64,000 bases of DNA from Rhynchopus euleeides. Lineage: Eukaryota; Euglenozoa; Diplonemea; Diplonemida; Diplonemidae. The position numbers and the translations under genes are program-made. The first letter of the stretch is position 1. Every line of letters starts with the position of its first letter. The notes beneath the pieces were generated by a model. The model was given only the letters and a program-made list of their open reading frames with translations, was not told the origin of the DNA and did no database searches. Below, in pieces: positions 10,253 to 19,807 of the stretch. The stretch is taken from NCBI GenBank assembly GCA_963210315.1, contig OY723293.1, positions 1,550,001 to 1,614,000 of the forward strand. Direction: 5' to 3'.

Positions 10253-11407
10253 CGGAAAAAAATTTGGGGTTTTTTGGCCTATTTTTGGCCATTTTCCGCT
10301 GCATTTGTTTGATTTTGGGTCGGGAAAGGTATGGCCAGGAAGTGGGAAAAATTGGGGAAAAAGTCGGAAATTTTCAGGTTTGCCCATATAAACCATGGGT
10401 CACAGATTCCGATTTTTGGGTCAGACTCCAAGTTTGACACAAGGGAAAATAAGCAAAAATTTTCACCTATTTTTGGTCACCTAAGGGGGGGGGCTTCGCT
10501 CCGGGTCACTGACCCAAGCTGACCCAGATTGACCCGGAGCGAAGCCCCCCATTTTCCTAAGGTGAAAAACCCCAGGGTGACCCAAATTGACCCAAGTTGA
10601 CCCAAATTGACCCGGAGCGAAGACCCCCATGTTCGTTCCCATAGGAAAAAATTTGGGGTTTTTTGGCCTATTTTTGGCCATTTTCCGCTGCATTTGTTTG
10701 ATTTTGGGTCGGGAAAGGTATGGCCAGGAAGTGGGAAAAATTGGGGAAAAAGTCGGAAATTTTCAGGTTTGCCCATATAAACCATGGGTCACAGATTCCG
10801 ATTTTTGGGTCAGACTCCAAGTTTGACACAAGGGAAAATAAGCAAAAATTTTCACCTATTTTTGGTCACCTAAGGGGGGGGGCTTCGCTCCGGGTCACTG
10901 ACCCAAGCTGACCCAGATTGACCCGGAGCGAAGCCCCCCATTTTCCTAAGGTGAAAAACCCCAGGGTGACCCAAATTGACCCAAGTTGACCCAAATTGAC
11001 CCGGAGCGAAGACCCCCATGTTCGTTCCCATAGGAAAAAATTTGGGGTTTTTTGGCCTATTTTTGGCCATTTTCCGCTGCATTTGTTTGATTTTGGGTCG
11101 GGAAAGGTATGGCCAGGAAGTGGGAAAAATTGGGGAAAAAGTCGGAAATTTTCAGGTTTGCCCATATAAACCATGGGTCACAGATTCCGATTTTTGGGTC
11201 AGACTCCAAGTTTGACACAAGGGAAAATAAGCAAAAATTTTCACCTATTTTTGGTCACCTAAGGGGGGGGGCTTCGCTCCGGGTCACTGACCCAAGCTGA
11301 CCCAGATTGACCCGGAGCGAAGCCCCCCATTTTCCTAAGGTGAAAAACCCCAGGGTGACCCAAATTGACCCAAGTTGACCCAAATTGACCCGGAGCGAAG
11401 ACCCCCA
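10253..11407. repeat. 389-bp tandem repeat, about three copies
   Basis: Units start at about 10255, 10644 and 11033 with AAAAAATTTGGGGTTTTTTG and are nearly identical over 389 bp. Each unit contains runs of TGACCCAAATTGACCC and a palindromic GGGGGGCTTCGCTCCGGGTC / GACCCGGAGCGAAGCCCCCC arrangement. The short frames within are the same ones repeated at 389-bp spacing on both strands and are not considered genes. The near identity points to recent expansion. Confidence 0.9.
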
Positions 11408-12439
11408 ATAAATACCTATTATCCATTCCAAGTGATTACAAACACAGGATCGTTTAGGACACAGCCTGTGAAAGGTGGTCCAGTATGCTCAATTCGTCTG
11501 ATTTCTTGATTCGAGCCAAGTCGGCTCACATCGTAGGGGATTTGGTTTCTGCGCTCAACAAAAAGTAGCCCGGAACTGTTCTCCCACAGTTGCTGGACAG
11601 GGTGTCTATAATTTTACGGAAGGAGCACTCTTGTGTACTCTAGGCGTAATGTTGGCTCACAGCGTGTTCATCTTAGTTCGATGCCAGGCAAGAGGTGTTG
11701 TCACATTGGGTTGGGAGGAGAAGCAGGATTCATGTACAGATCGAGTGAATTCACCCCGATCCGCTTCCGCGGCCATCAGGGTGATGCCCAGTACGGGGTG
11801 TTGCTTGCTCTCTTGCGCCCTTCAGCGACGTCGTGAGGTGTGCGTCGAAGATAGTATTCTGTCACGCCTTTCCCGTATTTATTCAGCGCCCTTCAATGCG
11901 GGTGGAAGTGTCGCACGCTTTGTCGATGCCCTTGTGCTGACTCGCGACGGCACCTGTGAGAGAAAACGTCTCTCAAAAGCTAAAGGTGCAACTCAGCGCA
12001 GCGACACTTCCTACTCAGTGAAGTGGGCGCATCCACTCCGAATCTTGCCAAGCCGACTGCACGTCCACTGTAGTGTGGAGGGCCTGGCGCCGCTTCGGAC
12101 GGCACGCCTGCTCGTCAGTTCTCTTGCAACTCTCTTGTCACCACCCGTTCTGTGCTATCTGCAGCACCGCATGGCAATGAGGCTGTCTGCCGTCTCGCTT
12201 GTTTTGAATTCAAAAGAATGATTGCAAGCCCGCCTCACATGCACACCAGGCACGAACCGGTGCACAGACAGAATGACTCGCTGGGGTTGAGCCCCCCGCA
12301 ACCCCCACCGCCCCCACTGCCCTACCTCCTCCCGTTGCACATGGCGATACTGCCTCTTTCAACCCTGCCGCTCTTCCTCTCCCGACGAAACCATGCGCGT
12401 CCAACTCTATGCATTTCCCACCCCACCCTCCTGCTTCAC
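11408..12439. other. Intergenic region before kinesin gene
   Basis: Contains a member of a dispersed repeat at about 11552-11613 (CCGGAACTGTTCT... GTTGCTGGACAGGGTGTCT) that recurs at about 43252-43318 and 45493-45572, then the duplicated upstream segment 12029-12299. No gene seen. Confidence 0.5.
12029..12299 (+). repeat. Upstream duplicated segment, copy 2
   Basis: Counterpart of 686-966; see that entry. It ends about 140 bp before the candidate trans-splice AG of the kinesin gene. Confidence 0.8.
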
Positions 12440-12441
12440 AG
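12440..12441 (+). promoter_or_regulatory. Candidate trans-splice acceptor AG for kinesin-MORN gene
   Basis: CACCCTCCTGCTTCACAG is a strong acceptor-like sequence 15 bases before the ATG at 12456. This is why 12456 is preferred to the in-frame ATG at 12393. Confidence 0.5.
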
Positions 12442-12455
12442 GGCAGCGTGTGGAC

Positions 12456-14789
12456 ATGGCGGACCATGGGGAGCAGACGCGGCACCTGCGCCTTGAGGAG
12501 TGGGACCACCTGCGCATCGCCATCCGCGAGAAGCCACTCAGCGATGTCGAGAAGCCGAAGGTGCAGGTGATGCTGAAGGTCGACGGCGACCGGCTCATCG
12601 CATACTACCCCGACAGCAAGGAGGGCCTTCTCTACAACTATGACTACTTTTTCCCGGAGGACAGCACGCAGATGGACCTCTTCCAGACAATCGGGCTGGA
12701 GATGGTCGACCTCATTATGAATGGGTACAGCGCCTGCTGTATCGCATATGGCCCTGCCGCGACAGGGAAAACGCATTCCCTGTTCGGGAGTGACCAGGAA
12801 CCCGGTCTGATCCAGCTGACGACCAAAGAGCTGCTCCATGCGATTGAGACGGCGCCAGCAAACCTGCAGTTCCGCATCAAGCTGTCTTACTGGGAGATGT
12901 CGCATCGGGAGATCCGGGATGCGTTGTCGATAGACAACACAGAGAACCTGCCTGTGCGGAAGAACAAGGAGATGGGGGGTGTGTACATCCCGGGGCTGAC
13001 GGAGGTGGACATCACGTCGTGGGCCGAGCTGGATGACTACATCATGCACGGCAACATCAACAGGATCAAGCTCTCGGAGCAGCGCGGGGCACGCTGGCAC
13101 GGCTTCATCAAGCTGAAGATTACCATGGAGGACACGAGCCGCCCAAACCACCTGGTCTACACCACCCTCACCTTCGCACACCTCAAGGGGCCCGACAGGT
13201 TTGGGGCCAAAGGGGCCTCGGGCGAGGTGCTGCGGCACGGCAGCTCTGTCAACCAGAGCATCAGTATCCTCGGGAGCACCATCCTGCACAGCGTGGAGAT
13301 GCGCAGGCGGAAGATAAGCGAGGCGGAGGCTGATGGGGCGGCGGACGGGACGCAGGCAGGCCTGGTGCATGACAAGCTCCCGGAGATGTCGGAGTCTCTC
13401 TTCACGCAGAGCAAGCTGACGCAGGTCCTGACGGGGCCCCTGTCGGGAACAGTCGCGACGGTGATGCTTTCAACAGTCTCCGCTTTGGACTACCATGAGA
13501 CGACCGACACGCTTGAAAACCTGCAGAACGCGCAGCAGATTTCCACTGTCCTGAAAAGGTCCATCCACACAACAGACGCAGGGCACGTCTGGAAGGAGCT
13601 GCAGAAGGCTGAGTCGCAGCTGCCCCAGACAGGGCTTGCCCTGGGGCACCCCCTCAGCGAGGTGGAGGAGAAGGTGCGGAATCTTCAGGATAAATACGCC
13701 GCCCTGTTGAACCAGACGGAGCTGCCGCAGAACGACCAGCCTCAGGAGAGGCCTATTGAGCCCCTGCCTTCTGCCACGGATTGCGACACCCGCCACCACC
13801 AGAGGTGGAAGCAGAATGTGCTGAACGCGAAGATCCACGGGTCGCGGAACCGGATTTATATCCCGACGAAGGGGGCGCAGAACCCTCGCGACGCCAATAC
13901 ATATGTGGGGCAGTGGACGCGTGGCATGAAGGACGGCTGGGGGGAGCAGATCACCAAGCTGACGCGCTACGAAGGCGAGTGGAAGAAGGGCCTCCGTGAT
14001 GGGAAGGGGACGCTCTGGAGGCGGAAGACGGAGGCGTCGGAATGGTCGCGGATCTACAAGGGGGAGTGGAAAAGGGACAAGCGGCACGGGAGAGGTGTCT
14101 TCTGGTATCCCAACGGCGATGTGTATGAGGGGTATTTTGAAGAGGGCTGCCGCGCGGCAGTCGGGAAGATCTTCCTGGCAAACGGGGATAAGATCGAGGG
14201 GCAGTGGAAGAGCGATCTGGTTGAGGGCTGGGCGACGCAGTATTTTAAGAACGGGGACCGGTTCGAGGGGCACTGGCTCCGGGGGATGAAGGAGGGCCCC
14301 GGGGCGTACTACTACCAGACCCGCATGCAGATCTACAGGGGGGAGTGGTCGAAGGATGTGGCCAAGTTTGGCACCATAGAGGACATCCCGGAGAAGTCCA
14401 CAGCCCAGCCGTCGCACTTCCTCCCGCGCAACGAGCTGAACAACGCGGATGGGGTGCTGGAGAGGGAGAAGCAGAAGGTATGGGGGGGGTCGCTCTGTGT
14501 CACTTTACAGCCAGTTTTGTGAGGGCGGTTCGCCCTTTTCCCACCTTTCTGCATTTCTGAGCGAAGGACCAATGCATTGCGAGATGGGGGTGTTGGTAGA
14601 ATTGCCTTTTGCCTTCGCCTCTCGGTAGTCCTACCCCCCACTCCACAGCTGACGACAAAGCGCCGTATCGAGCAGGCAGCCACTCTGCAAGAGAAGGGCA
14701 TGAGCTACCAGGCGCCTGTGGACGAGCAGGACATATACCACGATCAGATGGGCCACAATCCTCAGGAGGCGGCAGGGGTGAACTGTTAG
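12456..14789 (+). CDS. Kinesin-like motor fused to MORN repeats
   Basis: Exons 12456-14477 and 14649-14789 (intron 14478-14648, GTATGG...CTCCACAG) give 720 aa. The N-terminal half is a kinesin motor: P-loop AYGPAATGKTHS at about residues 98-109, VNQSISILGSTI, SKLTQVL and a terminal DTLENLQNAQQ block all match kinesin positions. Switch I is EQRGARWH where kinesins have NxxSSRSH, and switch II is AHLKGPDRF in place of DLAGSE, so ATP hydrolysis is probably impaired. After a short predicted coiled-coil stretch, six or seven MORN repeats (YVGQWTRG, YEGEWKKG, YKGEWKRD and so on) occupy about residues 485-650. MORN repeats are typical of membrane or cytoskeletal scaffolds. The likely role is an axonemal or cortical microtubule-associated scaffold. 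Confidence 0.85.
14478..14648 (+). other. Intron of kinesin-MORN gene
   Basis: GTATGG donor and CCACTCCACAG acceptor, phase 0, 171 nt. It contains an in-frame TGA at about 14520, so unspliced RNA would end shortly after exon 1. The downstream frame to 14789 remains hydrophilic and fits a C-terminal tail. Confidence 0.65.
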
Positions 14790-15831
14790 CCCATGCGAGG
14801 CCCCGGTTGTGCCATCGCACAGAGCTGCGCGACGCACGTTGTGTGCATGATGGCATATCACTGGGGGGGGGCTTCCACACACCCCAGGCGAATCTTTTCT
14901 TATTTCAGTGCAGCGCGGGGGGGTTTGCGGAAACACACACAGGCACCACACCCCGGGGGGGCACACCCATCAACACCTGATGTGGGTCTCTCCCTAGCAC
15001 CTCCACACACATCCTAGCACAGTGCGCGCTGTCCCCAAGCCGGCTCAAGCACACTGACCCCACCCCGAGGCTGTTCCTTTGCCTCACCGCACACACGCTG
15101 GCCCTCCGCCTTCCGGTGGAAGGGCAAACGTCCCAAGCAAAAGGGGGGAGGGGGAGGTGGTATGAGCATCCCCGCCCTCCTCTGTCTCAGCGGGCCCAGT
15201 AGTAACAACACAACCCAACGGGTTTGTCGGAGATGCGCCTCTGCATTCCTCCCCCCGTCCTTCCCCCCCCCCCCCCCCCCTCCTCCTCCCCCTCCCTTGT
15301 CCTCCCCCCACTCGATCCTAATAAAATATTCTGGGGGGGGGGGGGCTTAGCAAAGATCTTTTTGAACACCTTCCAGGTGGACCTAACGCACCACCCACAC
15401 GTGAATGACGTAGTTGTTTTGCAAGCACAGCCGGCCCTTCAAGCCCATATGGTAAACCGCGCCACACGTTACCCTTTCTTGTTGGGGGCAATTCGTACCC
15501 CCGATCGAAGGACTCTAAGACTCTAACATCTCTCATGATACCTCCCGCTTGTCACACACCACACACCGAGCAGGCACCGCAGGAACTGAACTGTTCCGGT
15601 GTACACACCACCACAGGCCTACAAGAGGAGCCGAAGCGGGAGTTGGGGTGTGACAGGGTGTGTGGTGTGCATGCCTATGTGTGGGAACTGACCTCTCGGA
15701 ACCCCCCCCACCCCACCCCACCCCACCCCACACACTCCCCCCCCACCCCCGAGGGTCTTAATGCATCTGCGCACCCCGGCCGAACCTGAGGTTGCCAAAG
15801 CGCATCCGGCTGCTGCCCCATCGCTGCAAAG
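14790..15831. other. Intergenic spacer
   Basis: No gene seen. It holds long C and G runs (about 15258-15290, 15332-15346) and C/A-rich CCCCACCCCAC repeats (about 15700-15750). Confidence 0.5.
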
Positions 15832-16818
15832 ATGGGCATCTTCGGCGAAAATAAAGGGGGCCACCGCCGTGTGATCCTTGCGGTGTTTGCGATGATCTGC
15901 CTGATTGTCGTGGGGCGGAGCTATATGAGTGTTGAAATGCTCCGCCACCACCGCGCCAGCATCGAGGTGTTCGTCACGACACACCCCATCAGCGCACCCC
16001 TCGTCTTCTGCTGCGCCCTCTCCGTCGTCTTGGCGTGCTCCCTCCCCGGGGAGATGTTCCTCACCGCGCTCTGCGGTGTCCTCCTCTCCCCCTGGCTCGT
16101 CGCGGTCCTCACCTCCTGGGCTGCGCACATCATCGGGGGCATCATCAACTTCTCCCTCCTCCGTGCAGCCTGGTACGGCTCCCTCCCGCAGCTCTTCGGC
16201 ACTTCGGATCGAGGCGCCGCGCCCATTCTGCCAACATCCAACCCAGCCACCGTGAGAGTCCCCTCTCCCACAAAGGACGTCGGAGGCGACGAACCAGTCT
16301 CACCCCGCAGCAGAGAATGGCTGCAGTGGATGGACCGCAAGGTTCGCGGAGCTCCCTCATGGCTTTTAGTGGTGATCCGCTTGGTCCCACCCCTGTTCGG
16401 TCCGCTTAACGCGGCTATGGCTGTGGTGGATGTGCCCCTGTCGACCTATATATGGACCACAGCTCTGGGGACACTCCCCTCCCAGATCATCCTGACGCTG
16501 TTTGCGCGTCAGCTCGCCGACACTATCCTGGAGGAGTCCTCTGCGACTCCTGCGCCTCCCTCCATGGAGCTGTATGAGGAGGAGGACGCAGAGACCCAGA
16601 CGAGCCATAACTTTTGGCTGCAGTTCCTCTCCCCGTCGACGGGATATCTGCCCCCTCGAATACGCCCGTGGACCGTGCCCCTCGTTGTGCCCCTGGCTTG
16701 GTTTGCCTTCCTGTGGGTGGTGGGCGTTGCGATGCAGAAGTGGCGCCTCCCGCAGTCACGCATGTGGCGAAGGCACACTCAGCAAAACCACCGGGCGGGA
16801 GGTGTGCTGACCATATGA
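15832..16818 (+). CDS. VTT-domain (TVP38/TMEM64/DedA-like) membrane protein
   Basis: 328 aa from an ATG directly preceded by CTGCAAAG (possible trans-splice AG at 15830-15831). Membrane segments lie at about residues 13-30, 50-110, 180-230 and 278-300. The two VTT signatures are visible: SLPGEMFLTALCGVLL...GG near residues 64-100, and RLVPPLFGPLNAAMA...GTLPSQI near 183-220. They are separated by a Ser/Pro-rich insert (about 125-165) unusual in length for the family. The C-terminal tail is basic. VTT proteins are lipid scramblases or membrane-trafficking factors of the ER/Golgi; that role here is inferred from family membership. Confidence 0.8.
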   Translation: MGIFGENKGGHRRVILAVFAMICLIVVGRSYMSVEMLRHHRASIEVFVTTHPISAPLVFCCALSVVLACSLPGEMFLTALCGVLLSPWLVAVLTSWAAHIIGGIINFSLLRAAWYGSLPQLFGTSDRGAAPILPTSNPATVRVPSPTKDVGGDEPVSPRSREWLQWMDRKVRGAPSWLLVVIRLVPPLFGPLNAAMAVVDVPLSTYIWTTALGTLPSQIILTLFARQLADTILEESSATPAPPSMELYEEEDAETQTSHNFWLQFLSPSTGYLPPRIRPWTVPLVVPLAWFAFLWVVGVAMQKWRLPQSRMWRRHTQQNHRAGGVLTI

Positions 16819-17002
16819 CATGGCAGATTTGTGGCAGATTTGGGGAGAAGGGTGAGGCAGGGGTGGTTGGAGTGGTTGGAGAGAGAGAGAGAGAGCGAGC
16901 GGGGTGGGGGAGTGTTCAGGGGCTGGAGAGATGAGCTCTTGGGGTTTTTTTTTGGGGTGGTGATGGGGCTCGCAAATCTGGCTTCCAGCTTCGCTCGATG
17001 CA

Positions 17003-17622
17003 CAGTGTTCTCCCGATGGCGAGTTTGGGGGCGAAAGTCGCTATTTGTATTTTTTCCCCCGAAAACCCGATGGCGAGTTTCGCCATTTTTTGGGGGGTGA
17101 GTTTTTTCACAGATTTTAGACGGTTTTCCCACTCATCGACGTGCACAACTTCCCACCAACGAGGGTCTCTGGTTCCTGCCCACTACGAACCGCGATTGAT
17201 CCAAAGAGTCCAAGAACGCGACGGAGAAGGCCAGATGTTCACTACCGTGGCCTCCGGCGGCTGGGGGACTCCGCCCCCCAGACCCCCCTGTGCTGTGCGC
17301 CTTTCGAGTGTGCATGTACCATTTGGTGTACCATGGCAAGTGGGAAACGGCACAACACCAGGAGTGCGACATGGTTGAGTGAAGACGGAGTACGTGCAGA
17401 CTACCATCCCTGCACAACGAAGTCTGTCCGACTTCCTCGTTGTCCACTCACACCGCACACTGCAGAGCGTGTCGATCAAAACGAATGTTGTTGCGCATAT
17501 ACGCGTGCATTGCATGAGGTACTCGCGCGCGAAGCGCGCGAGAAATTTTTTTTAGCACCCCTTTTTCCGGATCAAAACTCGCCATCACATTTTTCCCGGA
17601 GTGGCGAATCGGGAGAACACTG
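17003..17622. mobile_element. hAT-like non-autonomous element with 8-bp target duplication
   Basis: The left end CAGTGTTCTCCCGAT and the right end ATCGGGAGAACACTG are perfect 15-bp inverted repeats. The element is flanked on both sides by TCGATGCA (16995-17002 and 17623-17630). Length 620 bp. It carries the shared GC hairpin (about 17235-17291) and a CTCGCGCGCGAAGCGCGCGAG hairpin near the right end. An 8-bp duplication and CAGTG ends are hallmarks of hAT transposons; no transposase is encoded. Confidence 0.85.
17235..17291 (+). repeat. GC-hairpin repeat, copy inside 17003-17622
   Basis: GTTCACTACCGTGGCCTCC followed by the CTGGGGGAC...CCCCCCAG stem. See the copy at 9047. Confidence 0.8.
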
Positions 17623-17630
17623 TCGATGCA

Positions 17631-18534
17631 TCTCGATTATTTTCTTTTTTTCCGTTGCATTAAAATACAGGAGGTGGCATGTTTGGCGCGGCGCCCTATG
17701 TTTCGCATTAATGGGGGGCCCTCGCTATCAGGTGTGACTAGTGAGAACCAGTGAGTCACGGCCCACTTCCCCTCTCTGACTGACGAGCTGTGACTGGTAG
17801 CGAGGGCCCCCATGGTCTTCCATAAGAATCCTTAGAGGGGTGGTGCCACAGAGGGGGGGGGGGGGGGCGCTTTTTGGTTTGCCACGAAGTGCGTCGTGAT
17901 AAATGTCGCAAGCACAATCTTTGTATCGTACTCTCAAGGTGGTGGTGGTGGGGTCGGGGGGGGGGGGGCGGGGCGGGGCGGGGCTTGTCCGTTTCATGTC
18001 GACAGGAATGTTTCGTTCGACACTCACCTAATGGCGCATGGCAGCAGCAGCGAGCCACACACGCCATCACATCATGAAGAGAACGAGACGGACAGCCCAG
18101 CGGACGGGGTAGGGGTGTATGGTGCTGCTATACGATCCAGGCGAAGCCTGCAGTCCGAACGGCGGGTTGCCGTGGGGGTGGGGGTGGGGGGGGGGGGGGG
18201 GAAGGGAGGGGGGGAAGGGAGGGGGGGGCCGCCCCCGCTGCAAAACCACCACCCCCTCCCCCCCGGCACGAATTGTAACAGCCCTTCCCCCCCCCCCCCC
18301 CCCCCCCACCCGCCCCTCTCACCCCCCCCCCCCCGCCTGTCTTTTCTCTACGTTGTCCACTCCCTCCTGTGCCTCCACGGCCCGCACACCACCACCCACC
18401 GGATGGGATGTGGATCGGCATAACAAAGCAGTTGGCCACTACCCACGGCACCACCCCCACCCAGGCGGCACGGCCGGCAGCACGCCCGTCTGCCCCCATC
18501 CCCTGACACACCGGCAGCCCTTATTTTTTTTTGC
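17631..18534. other. Intergenic spacer with small inverted repeat
   Basis: An inverted pair GGGGGGCCCTCGCTATC (about 17713) and GGTAGCGAGGGCCCCC (about 17796) encloses about 65 bp. Long G runs (about 17849, 17958, 18187) and C runs (about 18287-18307, 18330) follow. No gene seen; frames here are homopolymer-driven. Confidence 0.5.
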
Positions 18535-18536
18535 AG
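18535..18536 (+). promoter_or_regulatory. Candidate trans-splice acceptor AG
   Basis: A T run ending TTTTTTTTTGCAG lies two bases before the ATG at 18539, the clearest acceptor-like site in the window. It excludes the long upstream extension of this frame as coding. Confidence 0.55.
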
Positions 18537-18538
18537 AG

Positions 18539-19807
18539 ATGCCACCTCTCACAGGACGCTTCCACGACGACATCAAGGCGCTGCAGGGCACCTGGCGGGA
18601 CAAGGAAGGGAATGAGTGGGTGGTGTCGGACTACAAGGCACGCGTGTCGCTGGTGGAAGGGGGGCACCAGCACCACATTTTCCGCGTCCTGGGCCCGGGC
18701 CGCGTCAGCCTCCTTGGGACCCGAACAAACGGGGTAGAGCCGGGTACCATCACCTGGGAGGATGGTGATGTGTGGAACGCCGTGCAGTCGGACTACCTCA
18801 AATCCCGGACAAACTACAGGGGGGCGGACTACGCTGCGCAGTACCCCCCCTCCGCCCTGAAGGAGATCCACGGCCTGCAGAGCACTGTGCGTGAGCGCGA
18901 GGTGGAAATCGCACGCCTCCGCCAGATGATGCGCCAATACGAGTCACACGGCAAACCCCAGCCGCTCCCCCCCGCCGCCGCAGCCGCCACCACCACCCAC
19001 CGCCGGGTCTCGCCTGAGCGCCCCTCCGCCTCCACCACCGGCAAGCCGCACCACACCAACTCCCCCCGGGGGCGCATGGGGGGCATGCCCTCCGCTGTCT
19101 CGCCTGGCATGCGGCAGCCTTTGCCGGGGCGCGGCGGGCGGCATGGGTCCCCCCCGCATGGCCACCACCTCCACCACAAGCTGCAGCAGCACCAACCGGT
19201 GCTGCCGTCGCGGCTGCCGTCGGAGGAGGCGGTGGGGGCGGCACTGCCGCGTGTGGATGTGGATCCCGATAGGGGCCAGAGGTCTGCCATCCCACCCCCG
19301 TCGTATGCGCCGCTGAAGCGGCGCGAGGCTGCGGCGCGGCAGCCGTCCCCTCCGCCGCGCCCTGTCGCGATGCTGGCGCCAGGCGTGCCGTGCGTGGGGA
19401 TGCACGGGAGTGGGGGCGTCTGCCCCCCGGGCATGCGGCAGCCGATTCTGCCGTCGCGCCTGCCCTCCGAGGAGGGAGCGGACCTGCCGCGCGTGGAGGT
19501 GGATCCCAACAGGGGGGCGAGGTCGGCCATCCCCCCTGCATCCTACGCCAAGCAGCAGCAGCAGCAGCACGGCGGGGGTGGAGGTGGAGGTGGAGTCGGC
19601 GGTGTGACAGGCAGTGCGACATTCGTCAGCGCAAGGACCTCCCCCGCCCTGCAGCCCTCAAGGCCTGCGTCGGTGCAGGGTGATTCCGATTTGGAGCACA
19701 CCTGGGGTCGTGGCGGTGACGACGCGGCCCCGGCACACGCCAGTGGAAGCGATTCTTCTCTGATGACACCCATCGAGCGGCGGCGGCGGGAGATGGGGAT
19801 GATGTGA
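18539..19807 (+). CDS. Hypothetical protein: beta-type N-terminal domain, Pro-rich tail with duplicated block
   Basis: 422 aa. Residues about 10-85 (GTWRDKEGNEWVV ... ITWEDGDVWN) resemble the short Trp/Gly beta modules seen in many protist proteins, but I cannot name a family. A helical segment (about 105-140, STVREREVEIARLRQMM) looks coiled-coil. The rest is basic, Pro/Gly/Ser-rich and probably disordered. It contains two copies of a roughly 37-residue block: LPSRLPSEEAVG...SAIPPPSYA and LPSRLPSEEGAD...SAIPPASYA. A CAG run encodes a short Gln tract after the second copy. The duplicated block may be a linear binding motif. Function unknown. Confidence 0.7.
   Translation: MPPLTGRFHDDIKALQGTWRDKEGNEWVVSDYKARVSLVEGGHQHHIFRVLGPGRVSLLGTRTNGVEPGTITWEDGDVWNAVQSDYLKSRTNYRGADYAAQYPPSALKEIHGLQSTVREREVEIARLRQMMRQYESHGKPQPLPPAAAAATTTHRRVSPERPSASTTGKPHHTNSPRGRMGGMPSAVSPGMRQPLPGRGGRHGSPPHGHHLHHKLQQHQPVLPSRLPSEEAVGAALPRVDVDPDRGQRSAIPPPSYAPLKRREAAARQPSPPPRPVAMLAPGVPCVGMHGSGGVCPPGMRQPILPSRLPSEEGADLPRVEVDPNRGARSAIPPASYAKQQQQQHGGGGGGGGVGGVTGSATFVSARTSPALQPSRPASVQGDSDLEHTWGRGGDDAAPAHASGSDSSLMTPIERRRREMGMM

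Noticed and set aside
10331..11300. Repeated short frames in the 389-bp array
   Set aside because: They recur exactly at the repeat period on both strands and have no protein-like features.
11631..12221. 196-codon frame before the kinesin gene
   Set aside because: Crosses the duplicated upstream segment, where the other copy does not keep the frame, and has no domain.
17521..17560. GC hairpin followed by a T run, like a Rho-independent terminator
   Set aside because: The context is eukaryotic and the hairpin is part of a hAT-like element; a related hairpin is in the 39721 element.
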